Positions 39,040-48,270 are shown, counted from the first letter of the stretch. The stretch: DNA of 56,946 nucleotides from CAYQMF01 sp964418595 (GCA_964418595.1 CAYQMF010000029.1:1-56946); one strand, 5' to 3'. Numbers and translations: made by a program. The notes: a model not told the origin generated them from the sequence alone.

Positions 39040-41168
39040 TGCTGCGCGCGCTCGCGATCACGCTCCTGCCGCTCACCGCGTCCGCGCAGGATGTCTCCTT
39101 CCGCAACGAGGTCATCCCCATCCTCACCCGCGCCGGGTGCAACGCCGGCTCGTGCCACGGCGCTGCCGCCGGCAAGAACGGATTCGCACTCTCGCTGTTC
39201 GGCTACGACCCCGCCGCCGACCATCGCAAGCTCACGCGCGATCTCCGCGGCCGGCGCCTCGACCCCGCGCAGCCGGAGCAGAGCCTGATGCTGGTGAAGG
39301 CCACCACCGGCGCCGTGCACCAGGGTGGCACGCGCCTCGACCCGGCCGGCCCGTTCTACGCCACGCTGCTGCGGTGGATCGCCGCCGGCGCCCCCGACGA
39401 CGGCGACAAGGCCCCCGCGCTCGCGGCGATCACGCTCGTCCCGGGCGACAGCGTGCTCGTCGGTCCCGGCCAGACCATCGCGCAGCAGGTGCGTGCGCGC
39501 TACGCCGACGGCAGCGAGCGCGATGTCACGTCGCTCGCACTGTGGAGCACCAGCAACGACGGTGCGGCCGGTATCAGCGACCAGGGTCAGGTGACCAGCA
39601 AGGACGCGGGCGAGACCTGCGTGCTGGCCCGGTTCGGCGGACTCGCGGCCGCGGCGCAGGTGCTGGTGCTCGCCGACGACGCGCCGCTCACCTGGCCGGA
39701 GACCGCCGTCGCGCGCAACTTCGTCGACGAGGCCGTGCACAAGAAGCTGCGCGCCGCGCGCGTCGCGCCGGCGGAAGTGTGCAGCGACGAGGTCCTCGTG
39801 CGCCGGGTGTACCTCGATCTGCTCAACGTGTTGCCGACCCCGGACGAGGCGCGCGCCTTCCTCGCCGACACCGCGCCCGACAAGCGCGACACGTTGATCG
39901 ACGCGCTCCTCGCCCGCCCCGAGTTCGGCGCCGCCCAGGCGATGGCGTGGGCCGAGGTGATGCAGGCCGACGCGCAGACGATGGAAGGCAAGGGTGCCGC
40001 CGTGTTCGGTGGCTGGCTGCGCGAGGTCTTCGCCCAACATCGGCCGCTCGACGCCGCGGTGCGCGAGCTGCTCACCGCGGAGGGGCCGACGTTCACCAGC
40101 GCGACCGCCAACTTCCATCTGGTCGCCAACGAACCACACCTGCTGGCGGAGAAGGTCGCGCAGAACCTGCTCGGCGTGCGGATGCAGTGCGCGCAGTGCC
40201 ACAACCATCCCTTCGAGAAGTGGTCGATGGACGACTACTACGGCTTCGCGGCGTTCTTCGGCCAGGTGGGCCGCAAGCGCGGCGACGACCCGTACGAGCA
40301 GGTGATCTGGGATCGGCGCAACGGCGAGGTGCGCAACAAGCGCGACGGCGAGGTCTCTCCCCCGCGCCTGCTCGGCGCGGGTGTCGCGACGATCCCGCCG
40401 GACACCGACCGCCGCGCCGTGCTCGCGCGGTGGCTGACCGCGGCCGACAACCCGTTCTTCGCCGCCAACGTCGTCAACCGGCTGTGGGCGCGCCTGTTCG
40501 GCCGCGGCCTCGTCGACCCCGTCGACGACGTGCGGGTGAGCAACCCGGCGTCGCACCCGCAGTTGCTCGCGGACCTCGGCAAGCTCTTCGTCGAGCGCGG
40601 CTTCGATGTGCGCCCGGTCGTGGCCGTGATCTGCAAGAGCCGGACGTACCAGCTCGGCAGGCACCCTGGCGTACCGCCGGCGGCGCTGTTCGCGGGCAAC
40701 CAGGTGCGGCGGCTGTCGGCGGAGCAGTTGCTGGATGCGATCGGCGCGGTGACCGGCGTGCCCACGAAGTACGCGGGCGTCGAGCTGGGCGGGCCCGCGA
40801 CGGAGCTGGACGGCAGCGGCAGCAACGTGCGCTTCCTCGACGTGTTCGGCCGGCCGGCGCGCACGAGCGCGTGCACGTGCGACCGACGCGAGGAACCGAC
40901 GCTCGGCCAGACGCTGCACTTGATCAACGGCGAGACGATCGCCCAGAAGATCGGCGACCGGAACGGGCGGGTGCGGCGTGCCCTGGCCGCGAAGCAAGCC
41001 CCGGCGGCGATGCTGGAGGAGCTGTTCTTCGCCGCGTACTCGCGGTCGCCCCGATCGGACGAGAGCGAGCGCCTGCTCGCGACGGTCACCGAAGCGGATC
41101 CCACCGCGGCGTGGAACGACATCTACTGGGCCGTGCTGAACTCGAAGGAGTTCACCTTCCAACACTGA
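39039..41168 (+). CDS. DUF1549/DUF1553 exported protein
   Basis: A 709-residue protein with a signal peptide (MLRALAITLLPLTASAQ). An N-terminal cytochrome-like stretch has RAGCNAGSCHGAAAGKNGF. A BIG2-like domain follows (LVPGDSVLVGPGQTIAQQV, SLALWSTSNDGAAGIS), then DUF1549 (FVDEAVHKKLRAARVAPAEVCSDEVLVRRVYLDLLNVLPT in pieces; MQCAQCHNHPFEKW) and DUF1553 (NPFFAANVVNRLWARLFGRGLVDPVDD). The CxxCH and CNxGxCHG motifs suggest heme attachment. The ATG shares one base with the previous stop (TGATG). It is the core of a planctomycete system of unknown chemistry. Confidence 0.92.
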   Translation: MLRALAITLLPLTASAQDVSFRNEVIPILTRAGCNAGSCHGAAAGKNGFALSLFGYDPAADHRKLTRDLRGRRLDPAQPEQSLMLVKATTGAVHQGGTRLDPAGPFYATLLRWIAAGAPDDGDKAPALAAITLVPGDSVLVGPGQTIAQQVRARYADGSERDVTSLALWSTSNDGAAGISDQGQVTSKDAGETCVLARFGGLAAAAQVLVLADDAPLTWPETAVARNFVDEAVHKKLRAARVAPAEVCSDEVLVRRVYLDLLNVLPTPDEARAFLADTAPDKRDTLIDALLARPEFGAAQAMAWAEVMQADAQTMEGKGAAVFGGWLREVFAQHRPLDAAVRELLTAEGPTFTSATANFHLVANEPHLLAEKVAQNLLGVRMQCAQCHNHPFEKWSMDDYYGFAAFFGQVGRKRGDDPYEQVIWDRRNGEVRNKRDGEVSPPRLLGAGVATIPPDTDRRAVLARWLTAADNPFFAANVVNRLWARLFGRGLVDPVDDVRVSNPASHPQLLADLGKLFVERGFDVRPVVAVICKSRTYQLGRHPGVPPAALFAGNQVRRLSAEQLLDAIGAVTGVPTKYAGVELGGPATELDGSGSNVRFLDVFGRPARTSACTCDRREEPTLGQTLHLINGETIAQKIGDRNGRVRRALAAKQAPAAMLEELFFAAYSRSPRSDESERLLATVTEADPTAAWNDIYWAVLNSKEFTFQH

Positions 41169-41180
41169 AAGGCTCTGAGC

Positions 41181-42941
41181 ATGACGATGAGCGGACGCAT
41201 GGCGAAGGCGACGTGGGCGGGCGTGGTCCTCCTGCTTGCGAGCACGGTGAGCGGACAGGACGGCAAGCCCGCCGAGGGCGCTGAGCGCCTGCGCGCGCTG
41301 CTCCTCGAGCTGGCGGGCATCGACGCCACGGCGTGGACGGCGCGACTCGCGCAACTCGAAGCGCAGGCCAAGGCGGCGGACGCGCGCGGTGCGGAGCTGC
41401 GAGCGCAGGCGGCGAAGCTGGTGACGGACGCCGAGGGCGCAGACGCCGACGCCAAGCGGGTGCGCGCGGAGATCGAGCGTCTGAAGCAACTGCAGGCGCT
41501 GGCGGCCGGGCTCACGAAGCCGGCGAGCACGGCACCCGCGCCGGCCGACCCGACCAAGACCGAGCCGACCAAGCCCGAACCGCCGAAGGCCGAACCACCC
41601 AAGGCCGAGCCGCCCAAGGCCGCCGCGATGGCGGCCGCACCGGTCGCGGCGCCCGCGCCGGACATCGTGCTGTGGGAACACGTTGCCCCGATCTTCACGG
41701 AGCACTGCGCGAGCTGCCACGACCCCGACGAGAAGAAAGGCGGGCTCGACCTCACCTCGTTCGCGGCGGCACGGCAGGGCGGCGGCTCCGGCCAGACCAT
41801 CGTGCCTGGCGAACCGGAACAGAGCCGGCTCTACCGGTTGGTCACGCGGCAGGAGCGACCCTTCATGCCGCGCGGTGCGGACCCGCTCCCGGCCGCGACG
41901 CTCGCGAAGCTGAAGCTCTGGATCGAGCAGGGGGCGAGCGACGACGCCGCGGCTGCGCGCGCGTTCGCGGCCCGGCAGCAGGAGGCTGCCCTCGCCGCGG
42001 CCAGCGCGTCGACAGGCGACGCGGCGAGCGACGCCGACGGCATGCCGATGCCCGAGGGCCTGCCGGTGGTCGAGCTGCGCAAGCCCGCGCGCGACGCGGC
42101 GGTGAAGAGCCTCGCGCGCAGCCCCCGCGCGGCGCTGCTCGCCCTGCCGGGGCTGCAGCAGGTGCGACTCCTCGACGCCGATCTCACGCCTGTCGGCGTT
42201 CTGCCCTGCCCACTCGAAGTCGTGGCCTCGGTGACGTTCTCCGCCGACGGTCGCCAGCTCCTCGCGGCCGGCGGCGACCCCGGACGGCGCGGACGCGCGA
42301 TCCTGTACGACGTGCGCAGCGGCAAGCAGCTCGGCGAGTTCGGCGTCGAGAAGGACGTGCCGCTCGCCGCCGCCGTCGACGCAAGGCGGGGTCTGGTTGC
42401 CCTCGGTGGATCGAGCAAGCAGGTGCGCGTGCACCGCACCACGGACGGCACGCTCGCCTTCGCCGGCAAGCACGACGACTTCGTCCTCGGGTTGGCGTTC
42501 TCGCGCGACGGCGCGTGGCTCGCCGCCGCCGATCGCAGCGGCACGATCCAGGTGTGGGACACGAAGACGGGCCGCGTCGAGCAGACCCTCACCGGTCACC
42601 GCGGTGCAGTGCACGCCGTGGCGTTCCTCGCCAACGGCAAGCTCCTCGCCAGCGTCGGCGCCGACGGCATCGTTCGCACATGGGACGTGGCCGACGGCAA
42701 GGAGAAGTGGCGGCAGACCGCGCACCAGGGCGAGGCGCTCGCGGTCGCAGTCGGCCCCGACGACGCCATCGCCACCTGCGGCAGCGACGGGCGCATCAAG
42801 CTGTTCACGTCGCAGGGCCGCGAGCGCGGCGCGTCACCGGCGCTCGGCGAGTGGCTCTACACGGTCGCGTTCGGCGCCGACGGCAAGACGGTGTTCGCCG
42901 GCGACTGGCTGGGCCGCACCCACCGGCTCGCGGTGAAGTAG
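41181..42941 (+). CDS. Planctomycete cytochrome c / WD40 repeat protein
   Basis: A 586-residue exported protein. After a signal peptide comes a coiled-coil segment (about 30-110). A Pro-Lys-Glu low-complexity stretch made of PKAEP repeats follows, then a planctomycete cytochrome C domain with HCASCHDPDEKKGGLDL (CxxCH heme site). The C-terminal half is a WD40 propeller (VASVTFSADGRQLLAAGG, VLGLAFSRDGAWLAAADRSGTIQVWD, AVHAVAFLANGKLLASVGADGIVRTWD). It lies 12 nt behind the DUF1553 gene and closes the operon. Electron transfer combined with a binding platform is a reasonable guess. Confidence 0.9.
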   Translation: MTMSGRMAKATWAGVVLLLASTVSGQDGKPAEGAERLRALLLELAGIDATAWTARLAQLEAQAKAADARGAELRAQAAKLVTDAEGADADAKRVRAEIERLKQLQALAAGLTKPASTAPAPADPTKTEPTKPEPPKAEPPKAEPPKAAAMAAAPVAAPAPDIVLWEHVAPIFTEHCASCHDPDEKKGGLDLTSFAAARQGGGSGQTIVPGEPEQSRLYRLVTRQERPFMPRGADPLPAATLAKLKLWIEQGASDDAAAARAFAARQQEAALAAASASTGDAASDADGMPMPEGLPVVELRKPARDAAVKSLARSPRAALLALPGLQQVRLLDADLTPVGVLPCPLEVVASVTFSADGRQLLAAGGDPGRRGRAILYDVRSGKQLGEFGVEKDVPLAAAVDARRGLVALGGSSKQVRVHRTTDGTLAFAGKHDDFVLGLAFSRDGAWLAAADRSGTIQVWDTKTGRVEQTLTGHRGAVHAVAFLANGKLLASVGADGIVRTWDVADGKEKWRQTAHQGEALAVAVGPDDAIATCGSDGRIKLFTSQGRERGASPALGEWLYTVAFGADGKTVFAGDWLGRTHRLAVK

Positions 42942-42951
42942 CGCTCGCGCG

Positions 42952-44343
42952 TCACTTGCGCACGCGCCGATCCGGCAGGCTGCGCACGGGATCGACCTTC
43001 GCGTCCAGGGTCAGCACGCGCAGCAGGGCAAGCGCTTCGCCCGGCGCGCCCAGCATGAGGTCGACGCCGTGCTGCTTGTTGGCCCCGGCATGCGTCGCGC
43101 CGCCCGCCCACTTCACGCCGTCGCCGTCGGCGACTGCGCTCTGCACGAGGTAGTCGGCGGCCCGCCGCGCGAAGGCTGCGAACTCCGCGTCGCCGGTAGC
43201 GCGGTGGAGGTCGCAGAAGAAGTCGACGACGCCGGCGACCCCGCAGCAGAGGCTCGGCGGAAACGCCGGCACAGGCGCCGTGCCGTCGGCGGCGGGAGCT
43301 TGCGCCATCACCCAGCGTGCCGACGCCCGCGCGGTGTCGAGGTAGCGTGCCTCCCCGGTGAGCGCGTGCAGATAGAGATAGAGCCGCGCGGTGCCGGGCG
43401 GGCCGTGGCACCATCCCCCCATCGTGGTCTTGGAGCCGGGCAGGGCAGGCCACACGACGCAATCGTTGGTCGTGATGGCGAGCGCATCGAGCCAGGCCAC
43501 ACCGTCGAGCGCCGCCTGCAGGCACGCGGCATCGCCGGTGGCCGCGCTCACGCGCGCGAGCGCATACGCCACGCCCGCCGTGCCGTGGCTGAAGTTCACG
43601 TAGGGCTGGTTGCCGGCGAGCTGCCAGCGCCACGAGCGCTTGCGCTTGCCCTCCGGCGTCGATGGTTCGTCGACCACGCTCTCGTCGATGAGCCAACGAG
43701 CCGCGGCGTGCGCCGCGGCGACGAACCTCGACGCCTTGCTCTCCTCTCCGAGTTCGAGCAGGAACAGGATCGTGCCCGACGCGCCGTAGATGATCTCGAC
43801 CTGGTGATCCCAGGACAGGTGATCGCCGTCGCGTTGCGCGCGCGCGAGGATCGAGTCACCGATCGCCACCGCAACCGTCAACGCCTCCGCGTCGCCACGC
43901 AACCGGGCGCGGGTGAGGAAGGCGTGGCCGACGCCGGCGTCGCCCAGGTAGAGCGATGTCGCGCCGTCGAGCATCCCGCGTCGCATCCAGGTCGGGTGGC
44001 CGTCTCCGTCCTTGCGCTGCGTGGCGAGGAAGCCCTTCGCCGTCGCATCCGCGAGCGCGCGCGCCCGCGCGTCGTCGAGGACCGCGGCCATGTTCTCCAA
44101 CAAGATCAGCACGCCCGCGGAACCGCCGTACACCTGCGCCTGCCGCAGGGTCGGGGTCTCCGCGGCGGCGGGGAAGAGGACCGCGCCTTCGTGGCCCCGC
44201 ACGGGGCGCGCCTGCTGCGCGATCCAAGCGAGCGCCTTGTCGAGGGTGACGCGCAGAGGATCCGGCGCAGACTCCTGCGCAGGCAGGCCGACGAGAGCGA
44301 AGAGGAGCGGCAGCACGACCGGGACACGCATGGCGAAACCCAT
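42952..44343 (-). CDS. Secreted LanC-like protein
   Basis: A 463-residue protein with the alpha/alpha-barrel pattern of lanthionine synthetase C-like proteins. Repeats include YVNFSHGTAGVAYALARV, GGWCHGPPGTARLYLYL (Cys312, His313) and SLCCGVAGVVDFFCDL (Cys366, Cys367). The zinc ligands of NisC-type cyclases are Cys/Cys/His; here the third position is Cys, as in the Cys-Cys-Gly cyclases such as ProcM. Unusually, it starts with a signal peptide (MRVPVVLPLLFALVGLPAQ), so it is probably exported. An ATG at 44331 begins exactly at that signal; 44343 adds four residues. No lanthipeptide precursor or dehydratase is visible nearby. It may cyclise peptides or be a binding homologue. Confidence 0.83.
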   Translation of the reverse strand: MGFAMRVPVVLPLLFALVGLPAQESAPDPLRVTLDKALAWIAQQARPVRGHEGAVLFPAAAETPTLRQAQVYGGSAGVLILLENMAAVLDDARARALADATAKGFLATQRKDGDGHPTWMRRGMLDGATSLYLGDAGVGHAFLTRARLRGDAEALTVAVAIGDSILARAQRDGDHLSWDHQVEIIYGASGTILFLLELGEESKASRFVAAAHAAARWLIDESVVDEPSTPEGKRKRSWRWQLAGNQPYVNFSHGTAGVAYALARVSAATGDAACLQAALDGVAWLDALAITTNDCVVWPALPGSKTTMGGWCHGPPGTARLYLYLHALTGEARYLDTARASARWVMAQAPAADGTAPVPAFPPSLCCGVAGVVDFFCDLHRATGDAEFAAFARRAADYLVQSAVADGDGVKWAGGATHAGANKQHGVDLMLGAPGEALALLRVLTLDAKVDPVRSLPDRRVRK

Positions 44344-44385
44344 AGCCGATCCGGGCACGGTCGCCTGCAAGGCATCCTGACCGGG

Positions 44386-45546
44386 TCAGCGCCGCCCTTC
44401 CACCAGTCCGCGCGCAACCGGTGCCACGGTCTCCGCCACCAAGCGCGCGCCCGCTTCGTTGAAGTGCACCATGTCGTAGAAGCAGGCGAAGCCCTTGGGG
44501 ATCTGCGCGGCGAGATCGACGCACGCGATCCCGCGCTCGGCACAGGTGCGCACGAGGTGCTGGTTGAGCGTGTCGAGGAGCGACACGAAGTTCTCCGGTT
44601 CGACGCGACCCGCATCCGTGGCCATCCCCCAGAGCACCGCGCGTTCCGCGGCGCCAGGGTTCGCCGGCCACATCGCCGGCGTGGTGGCGAACGCGACCGC
44701 GATGCCGTGCGCCGCGCACAGACCGGCGAGGGAGACGATGTTGCGGCCATACGCGGCCAGACCACGCGGGGTCACCTGCATGGGCGGTGCCACGGGCAAC
44801 GCCGCCAGTTCCCGCACCGCTGCCGCGAAGTACGGCGTGGTGCGAGGGGCCTTCGTCCGCGCTGCCTTCCACGCGTCGACGTGGCGCCCGATCTGCGTCT
44901 GCTTGAGCGCCTGGCCGAGCGCGCGGGAGAGCTGCGGCGACTCGAAGAAGCACTCGCCGGTCAGCATCGGCTCGAACTGATCACCGGCGTGCGACAGGTC
45001 GTTGGCGCCGAGCATGAACACGACGAGGTCGACGTCGAGGTGCACGACGTGGTGCGCCATGGTCGACAGGTGGGTGCGCGAGTCGCGCCCGGACAGACCC
45101 AAATTGAGGACCGTCACCTCGCGCCCCGGCATCGCGGTCTCGAGGACCTGCTCGAGCGCCTCCGGCCAGCGCCGCTCGGCCGGGAGCGCCGTGCACTCGA
45201 CGGTGGACCCGCCGAGCACGGCGACGCGGAGTTCGGCGGCATTCGCGCGCTGGGCACGCTCGATCGGATAGACGAACCCGTACCGGTTGAAGGCCACCTG
45301 ACGCACACCCGGGGTCACCCCCGGCAGCGGCCCCGGGTCGAAGGAGATGGTGCGCGGTGGCGACCACCCGGGGAGAAAGCGGTGCGCCCGCTCCGGCGTC
45401 GGCGGCGGGAGTGGATCGAAGACCCAGAGCGCCCCCTCCAACAGGCCGACCGTTGCGATCAGGCTGCCGAGCGCCAGGACGACCTGCCCCCGCGTGCGTC
45501 GTCTGCGGCGGACCGGAACTGGTGCAGGATGCTCGAGAGCCGACAT
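44386..45546 (-). CDS. Membrane-anchored SGNH/GDSL hydrolase
   Basis: A 386-residue protein with an Arg-rich N-terminus, one transmembrane helix (about 20-40, VVLALGSLIATVGLLEGAL) and an extracytoplasmic SGNH hydrolase domain. Block I is LGGSTVECTAL (Ser114), block II NLGLSGRDS, block III FMLGANDLSH, and block V DMVHFNEAGARLVAE with the catalytic Asp/His pair. It is probably an esterase or O-acetyl transferase/deacetylase acting on a surface glycan or lipid. The next gene on the same strand is the LanC-like protein, 42 nt downstream, so the two may be cotranscribed. Confidence 0.85.
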   Translation of the reverse strand: MSALEHPAPVPVRRRRRTRGQVVLALGSLIATVGLLEGALWVFDPLPPPTPERAHRFLPGWSPPRTISFDPGPLPGVTPGVRQVAFNRYGFVYPIERAQRANAAELRVAVLGGSTVECTALPAERRWPEALEQVLETAMPGREVTVLNLGLSGRDSRTHLSTMAHHVVHLDVDLVVFMLGANDLSHAGDQFEPMLTGECFFESPQLSRALGQALKQTQIGRHVDAWKAARTKAPRTTPYFAAAVRELAALPVAPPMQVTPRGLAAYGRNIVSLAGLCAAHGIAVAFATTPAMWPANPGAAERAVLWGMATDAGRVEPENFVSLLDTLNQHLVRTCAERGIACVDLAAQIPKGFACFYDMVHFNEAGARLVAETVAPVARGLVEGRR

Positions 45547-45702
45547 GGGGGCGATCTTCGGCCCCGACCCCTCCGGCGCAACGGGGAACAGGCGGTGACG
45601 CCGACGGCCACCACTCGATCCTAGATGCCTGCAAGGTCAAGGCTTACGGCTGGAGACTCAGCCGACCTGAGCCGCCCCCTGGCCGGCTGCCGCGTGGTAG
45701 GC

Positions 45703-46368
45703 ATGAACCTGTCCCAAGCATGCCGCCTGTCGATGCTGGCCCTGGCCTTGTCGACCTTCGCCGCGTGCGCGAGCAGCCGCACCGAACCCCGCGAGGACAT
45801 CGTCCACTACGCAAGCCGATCGCTCGAGGCCAGCACGGTCCTCGCCCAACGCGGCGCCGCGCGTCTGCACGGCGAGGTCAACGCCCAGGTGCACGAGGGG
45901 CTGGGCTCGCTCGCGCACAGCGGCGCGCAGGTGACCGGGTTCGGCGACGTGACGGGTGCCCAGGAGGCGGGTGAGTACGCGTTCGTGCCCGGCTCGGTCG
46001 CGCTGCGCGGCGGTGTCTACCCGGGCCCGGTGAGCGTCGAAGGCATCGTCGGCGTCGGTGTCGCCTACTACGAGTGGGGCGGCAACGTCGCGGGCCGCGA
46101 CGCATCGTGCAACGCGCTCGAGGTTGGCCCGATGGCCGGCGCGCAGATCTCGGTGACGCCGTGCAAGGGTCTGTCGATGCGGGCGCGCGGGACCTTCACC
46201 TTCGCCAGCGACGGCAGCGTCGTCGAGGGCTACCAGGTCAGCGTCGGCGGCAAGGCCGGCCCGCAGATCGAGTGGAGCACCGGCTGGCGGCAGACCAACT
46301 GGGACGAGCTGACGGGCCCGACGGGCGGCAACGGCGAGTTCTTCTGTGCGTGGCGCCTGACGTTCTGA
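45703..46368 (+). CDS. Putative lipoprotein of unknown function
   Basis: A 221-residue protein with a lipobox (LALSTFAACASS). A short helical segment follows (YASRSLEASTVLAQRGAARLHGEVNAQVHEGLGSLAHSGAQ in pieces), then Gly-rich antiparallel strands (VALRGGVYPGPVSVEGIVGVGVAYYEWGG, SMRARGTFTFASDGSVVEGYQVSVGG) that look like an outer-membrane or periplasmic beta-sandwich. No family is recognised. It is transcribed alone between a divergent SGNH gene and a convergent small gene; a hairpin at 46387-46424 follows it. Confidence 0.7.
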   Translation: MNLSQACRLSMLALALSTFAACASSRTEPREDIVHYASRSLEASTVLAQRGAARLHGEVNAQVHEGLGSLAHSGAQVTGFGDVTGAQEAGEYAFVPGSVALRGGVYPGPVSVEGIVGVGVAYYEWGGNVAGRDASCNALEVGPMAGAQISVTPCKGLSMRARGTFTFASDGSVVEGYQVSVGGKAGPQIEWSTGWRQTNWDELTGPTGGNGEFFCAWRLTF

Positions 46369-46386
46369 AGCCGCACCGCCCCGCCG

Positions 46387-46424
46387 GCGTTGCGGCTCAG
46401 GCATCGTCGGAGCCGTCGCAACGC
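46387..46424 (+). terminator. Hairpin after the lipoprotein gene
   Basis: GCGTTGCGGCT (46387-46397) pairs with AGCCG...CAACGC (46411-46424), leaving a 3-nt bulge and a 13-nt loop. It lies 18 nt after the stop. No U-tract follows. Confidence 0.4.
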
Positions 46425-46532
46425 GGGGCACCGTCCTCGACGAAGCCACACATCGGCCCCGCGTCGACGTCTCGTTGGAAGCCGCGGCCGACGCAGCCGA
46501 GGCAGAGGCCGCCAGCAGCGACGCGCCCCGCG

Positions 46533-46727
46533 CTATCCTTCCTGCTTCTTGCCGCCTCCGGCCATCGTCAGCACGAGGCCGATGACGATGAGGCCGGCGC
46601 GGATGCCCCACGCAGCGGTCTCACCCCAGCTGTCGATCCAGCGCAGCAACCGGAACTCCATGTTCATGAAGTGGAGGACGATCGATCCGGCACCGAGCAA
46701 CAGGAGGAGCAATCCCAGGCGTTTCAT
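46533..46727 (-). CDS. Small two-helix membrane protein (64 aa)
   Basis: A 64-residue protein with two hydrophobic helices: residues 3-20 (RLGLLLLLLGAGSIVLHF) and about 40-57 (WGIRAGLIVIGLVLTMAG). A short amphipathic turn with conserved-looking Trp and Arg lies between (FRLLRWIDSWGETAAW), and the tail is charged (GGGKKQEG). A TAGGCT hexamer 7 nt before the ATG supports it as a real, separately transcribed gene. I cannot assign a function; small proteins of this topology are often envelope-associated. Confidence 0.7.
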   Translation of the reverse strand: MKRLGLLLLLLGAGSIVLHFMNMEFRLLRWIDSWGETAAWGIRAGLIVIGLVLTMAGGGKKQEG

Positions 46728-46734
46728 GGCCGGA

Positions 46735-46740
46735 AGCCTA
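46735..46740 (-). promoter_or_regulatory. Putative -10 element of the small membrane protein gene
   Basis: TAGGCT ends 7 nt before the ATG at 46727, another very short spacing. Confidence 0.35.
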
Positions 46741-46756
46741 CGTGGCACACGCCACG
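46741..46756 (-). terminator. Hairpin downstream of the PLP decarboxylase gene
   Basis: CGTGGC (46741-46746) pairs with GCCACG (46751-46756) across a 4-nt loop, 45 nt after the decarboxylase stop. It abuts the promoter-like hexamer of the small membrane gene. Confidence 0.35.
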
Positions 46757-46801
46757 GCAGGCAATGAGAAACAGGGTCACATCCGCCTGCAGACAACCGC
46801 C

Positions 46802-48208
46802 CTATGAGGCCGGCTTGCCCGCGAGCTGCTCGATGCGCGTGAGCAGCGCCACGATGTGGGCCTCGGTCGTGTGGTCGTTCATCACGACCATCCGCAGGTA
46901 GCGGAGACCTTCGAGCATCGTCGAGCTGAGGTAGAAGCTGCCCTCCGCCATGAGCGCTTGCCGGATGCGCTCCTGCTCGCCGTTCTGGGTGCCGTAGCGG
47001 AAGCACAGGATGTTCGCCTCCGGCTCGACCGGACACTGGAAGCCCGGGCGGGCGACGATGATGCGGTGGAACTCCGCCGTCCGCCGACAGGCGCCTTCGA
47101 CGTGCGCGCGCAGGCCACCCTCGCCGAGCGCGGCGAGCACGAGGAAGAGCTTGAGCCCGAGGCTCGTCTTCGTGCACTCGAGCGCGAGGGGAAAGAGGTT
47201 GGGCCGGTCCTGATCCTGACTCTCGTCGAAGTACACCGCCTGCTGCTGGAAGGTCTGCGCCGCCGCGCGCGGGTCGCGGAACAACACCGCCGCACACAGC
47301 GCCGACGTGCGCAGCATCTTGTGCGCATCCCACGCAATGGAATCGGCGAGGTCGATCCCGTCGACGCGCGCGCGCAACGCCGGCGACAGCATCGCCCCGG
47401 CACCGTGACAGCCGTCGACATGGAACCAGATGCCTTCGCGTTGGCAGAACTCGCCCACCGCGCGCAGCGGGTCGTACACGCCGGCAGAGGTCGTGCAGGC
47501 ATTGGCCACCACCGCGATCGGCCGGCGGCCTTCGCCGCGCGCGCGCCGCAGCGCTCCGGCCAGGTCCGCGGGCTCGATCCGACCCGCGGCGTCGGTGCCG
47601 ATCGGGATCACGGCGTCGGTACCGAGCCCCATCACTGCCACCGCCCGGGCGGTCGAGTAGTGGCAGCTCGCCGGCGCGAGCACGGCGAGTGAACGCGCCG
47701 CGACTCCCTGTCGCCACGCGTTGCTGTTCGCGCGGGCACGCGCGCACAGCAGCGCCGTGAGGTTGGCGAGCGAGCCGCCGTGCGTGAGCACGCCGCTGCC
47801 GTCGGGCCAGGGCACCTGGGCGAGCAGCCATCGCACCATCGCCCGTTCCAACGCCACCGCGGGCGGGCCCATCTCGAACACCGCCATGCCGTTGTTGGTG
47901 ATGCCTGCCACCAGATCGGCGAGCGCGGCGTACGGATGCGGCACCGCGACCTGATGGGCGAGGAAGCGCGGGTGGTGCAGCTTGGTGCTGCGCTCCAGGT
48001 ACGCCGCCAGGAAGGCGCCGAGTGCAGCGCCTTCCATCCCGCCGGTGGCGATCCAACGGTCGACGTCGAAGCTCGCGAGGTGCGCGCTCACCGGGGTCAG
48101 GTCGACGACGCGACCACGTCCCGCAGCACAGGTGTCCAGGTACTCGACCAGGGCGGCCACCGCGACCTCGGCGGCGGCGGAGAAGCTGACGGCGACGGAA
48201 TCGGTCAT
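46802..48208 (-). CDS. Group II pyridoxal-phosphate-dependent decarboxylase
   Basis: A 468-residue PLP enzyme of the glutamate/aromatic-amino-acid/2,4-diaminobutyrate decarboxylase group. Hallmarks are HHPRFLAHQVAVPHPYAALADL near the N-terminus, GVLTHGGSLANLTALL (phosphate binding), FHVDGCHGAGAMLSP (Asp and His contacting PLP) and SIAWDAHKML with the Schiff-base Lys297. Length is normal. The substrate cannot be told from motifs; the HxQ motif near residue 110 and the overall spacing favour an L-2,4-diaminobutyrate or similar branch. The ATG at 48208 lies 14 nt after a TACCCT hexamer and is divergent from the transporter gene. Confidence 0.85.
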   Translation of the reverse strand: MTDSVAVSFSAAAEVAVAALVEYLDTCAAGRGRVVDLTPVSAHLASFDVDRWIATGGMEGAALGAFLAAYLERSTKLHHPRFLAHQVAVPHPYAALADLVAGITNNGMAVFEMGPPAVALERAMVRWLLAQVPWPDGSGVLTHGGSLANLTALLCARARANSNAWRQGVAARSLAVLAPASCHYSTARAVAVMGLGTDAVIPIGTDAAGRIEPADLAGALRRARGEGRRPIAVVANACTTSAGVYDPLRAVGEFCQREGIWFHVDGCHGAGAMLSPALRARVDGIDLADSIAWDAHKMLRTSALCAAVLFRDPRAAAQTFQQQAVYFDESQDQDRPNLFPLALECTKTSLGLKLFLVLAALGEGGLRAHVEGACRRTAEFHRIIVARPGFQCPVEPEANILCFRYGTQNGEQERIRQALMAEGSFYLSSTMLEGLRYLRMVVMNDHTTEAHIVALLTRIEQLAGKPAS

Positions 48209-48270
48209 GGCGAACGGTGCGCAGGGTATCCGCGGCGACAGGTTCTTCGCGCACGTGTCGTCGCGCGCGC

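Noticed and set aside
38781..42725. Open frame of 1314 codons antisense to the DUF1501 operon
   Set aside because: It is antisense to the PPC-domain, DUF1553 and WD40 genes, which have clear domains; its product is Arg/Ala/His-rich with no domain. Long antisense frames are expected at this GC content.
46403..46532. Minus-strand reading with CLGC and MCGFVEDGAPRC after the small membrane gene
   Set aside because: The only start codon leaves 18 residues; upstream there is no start and no ribosome site, so it is not supportable as a gene.
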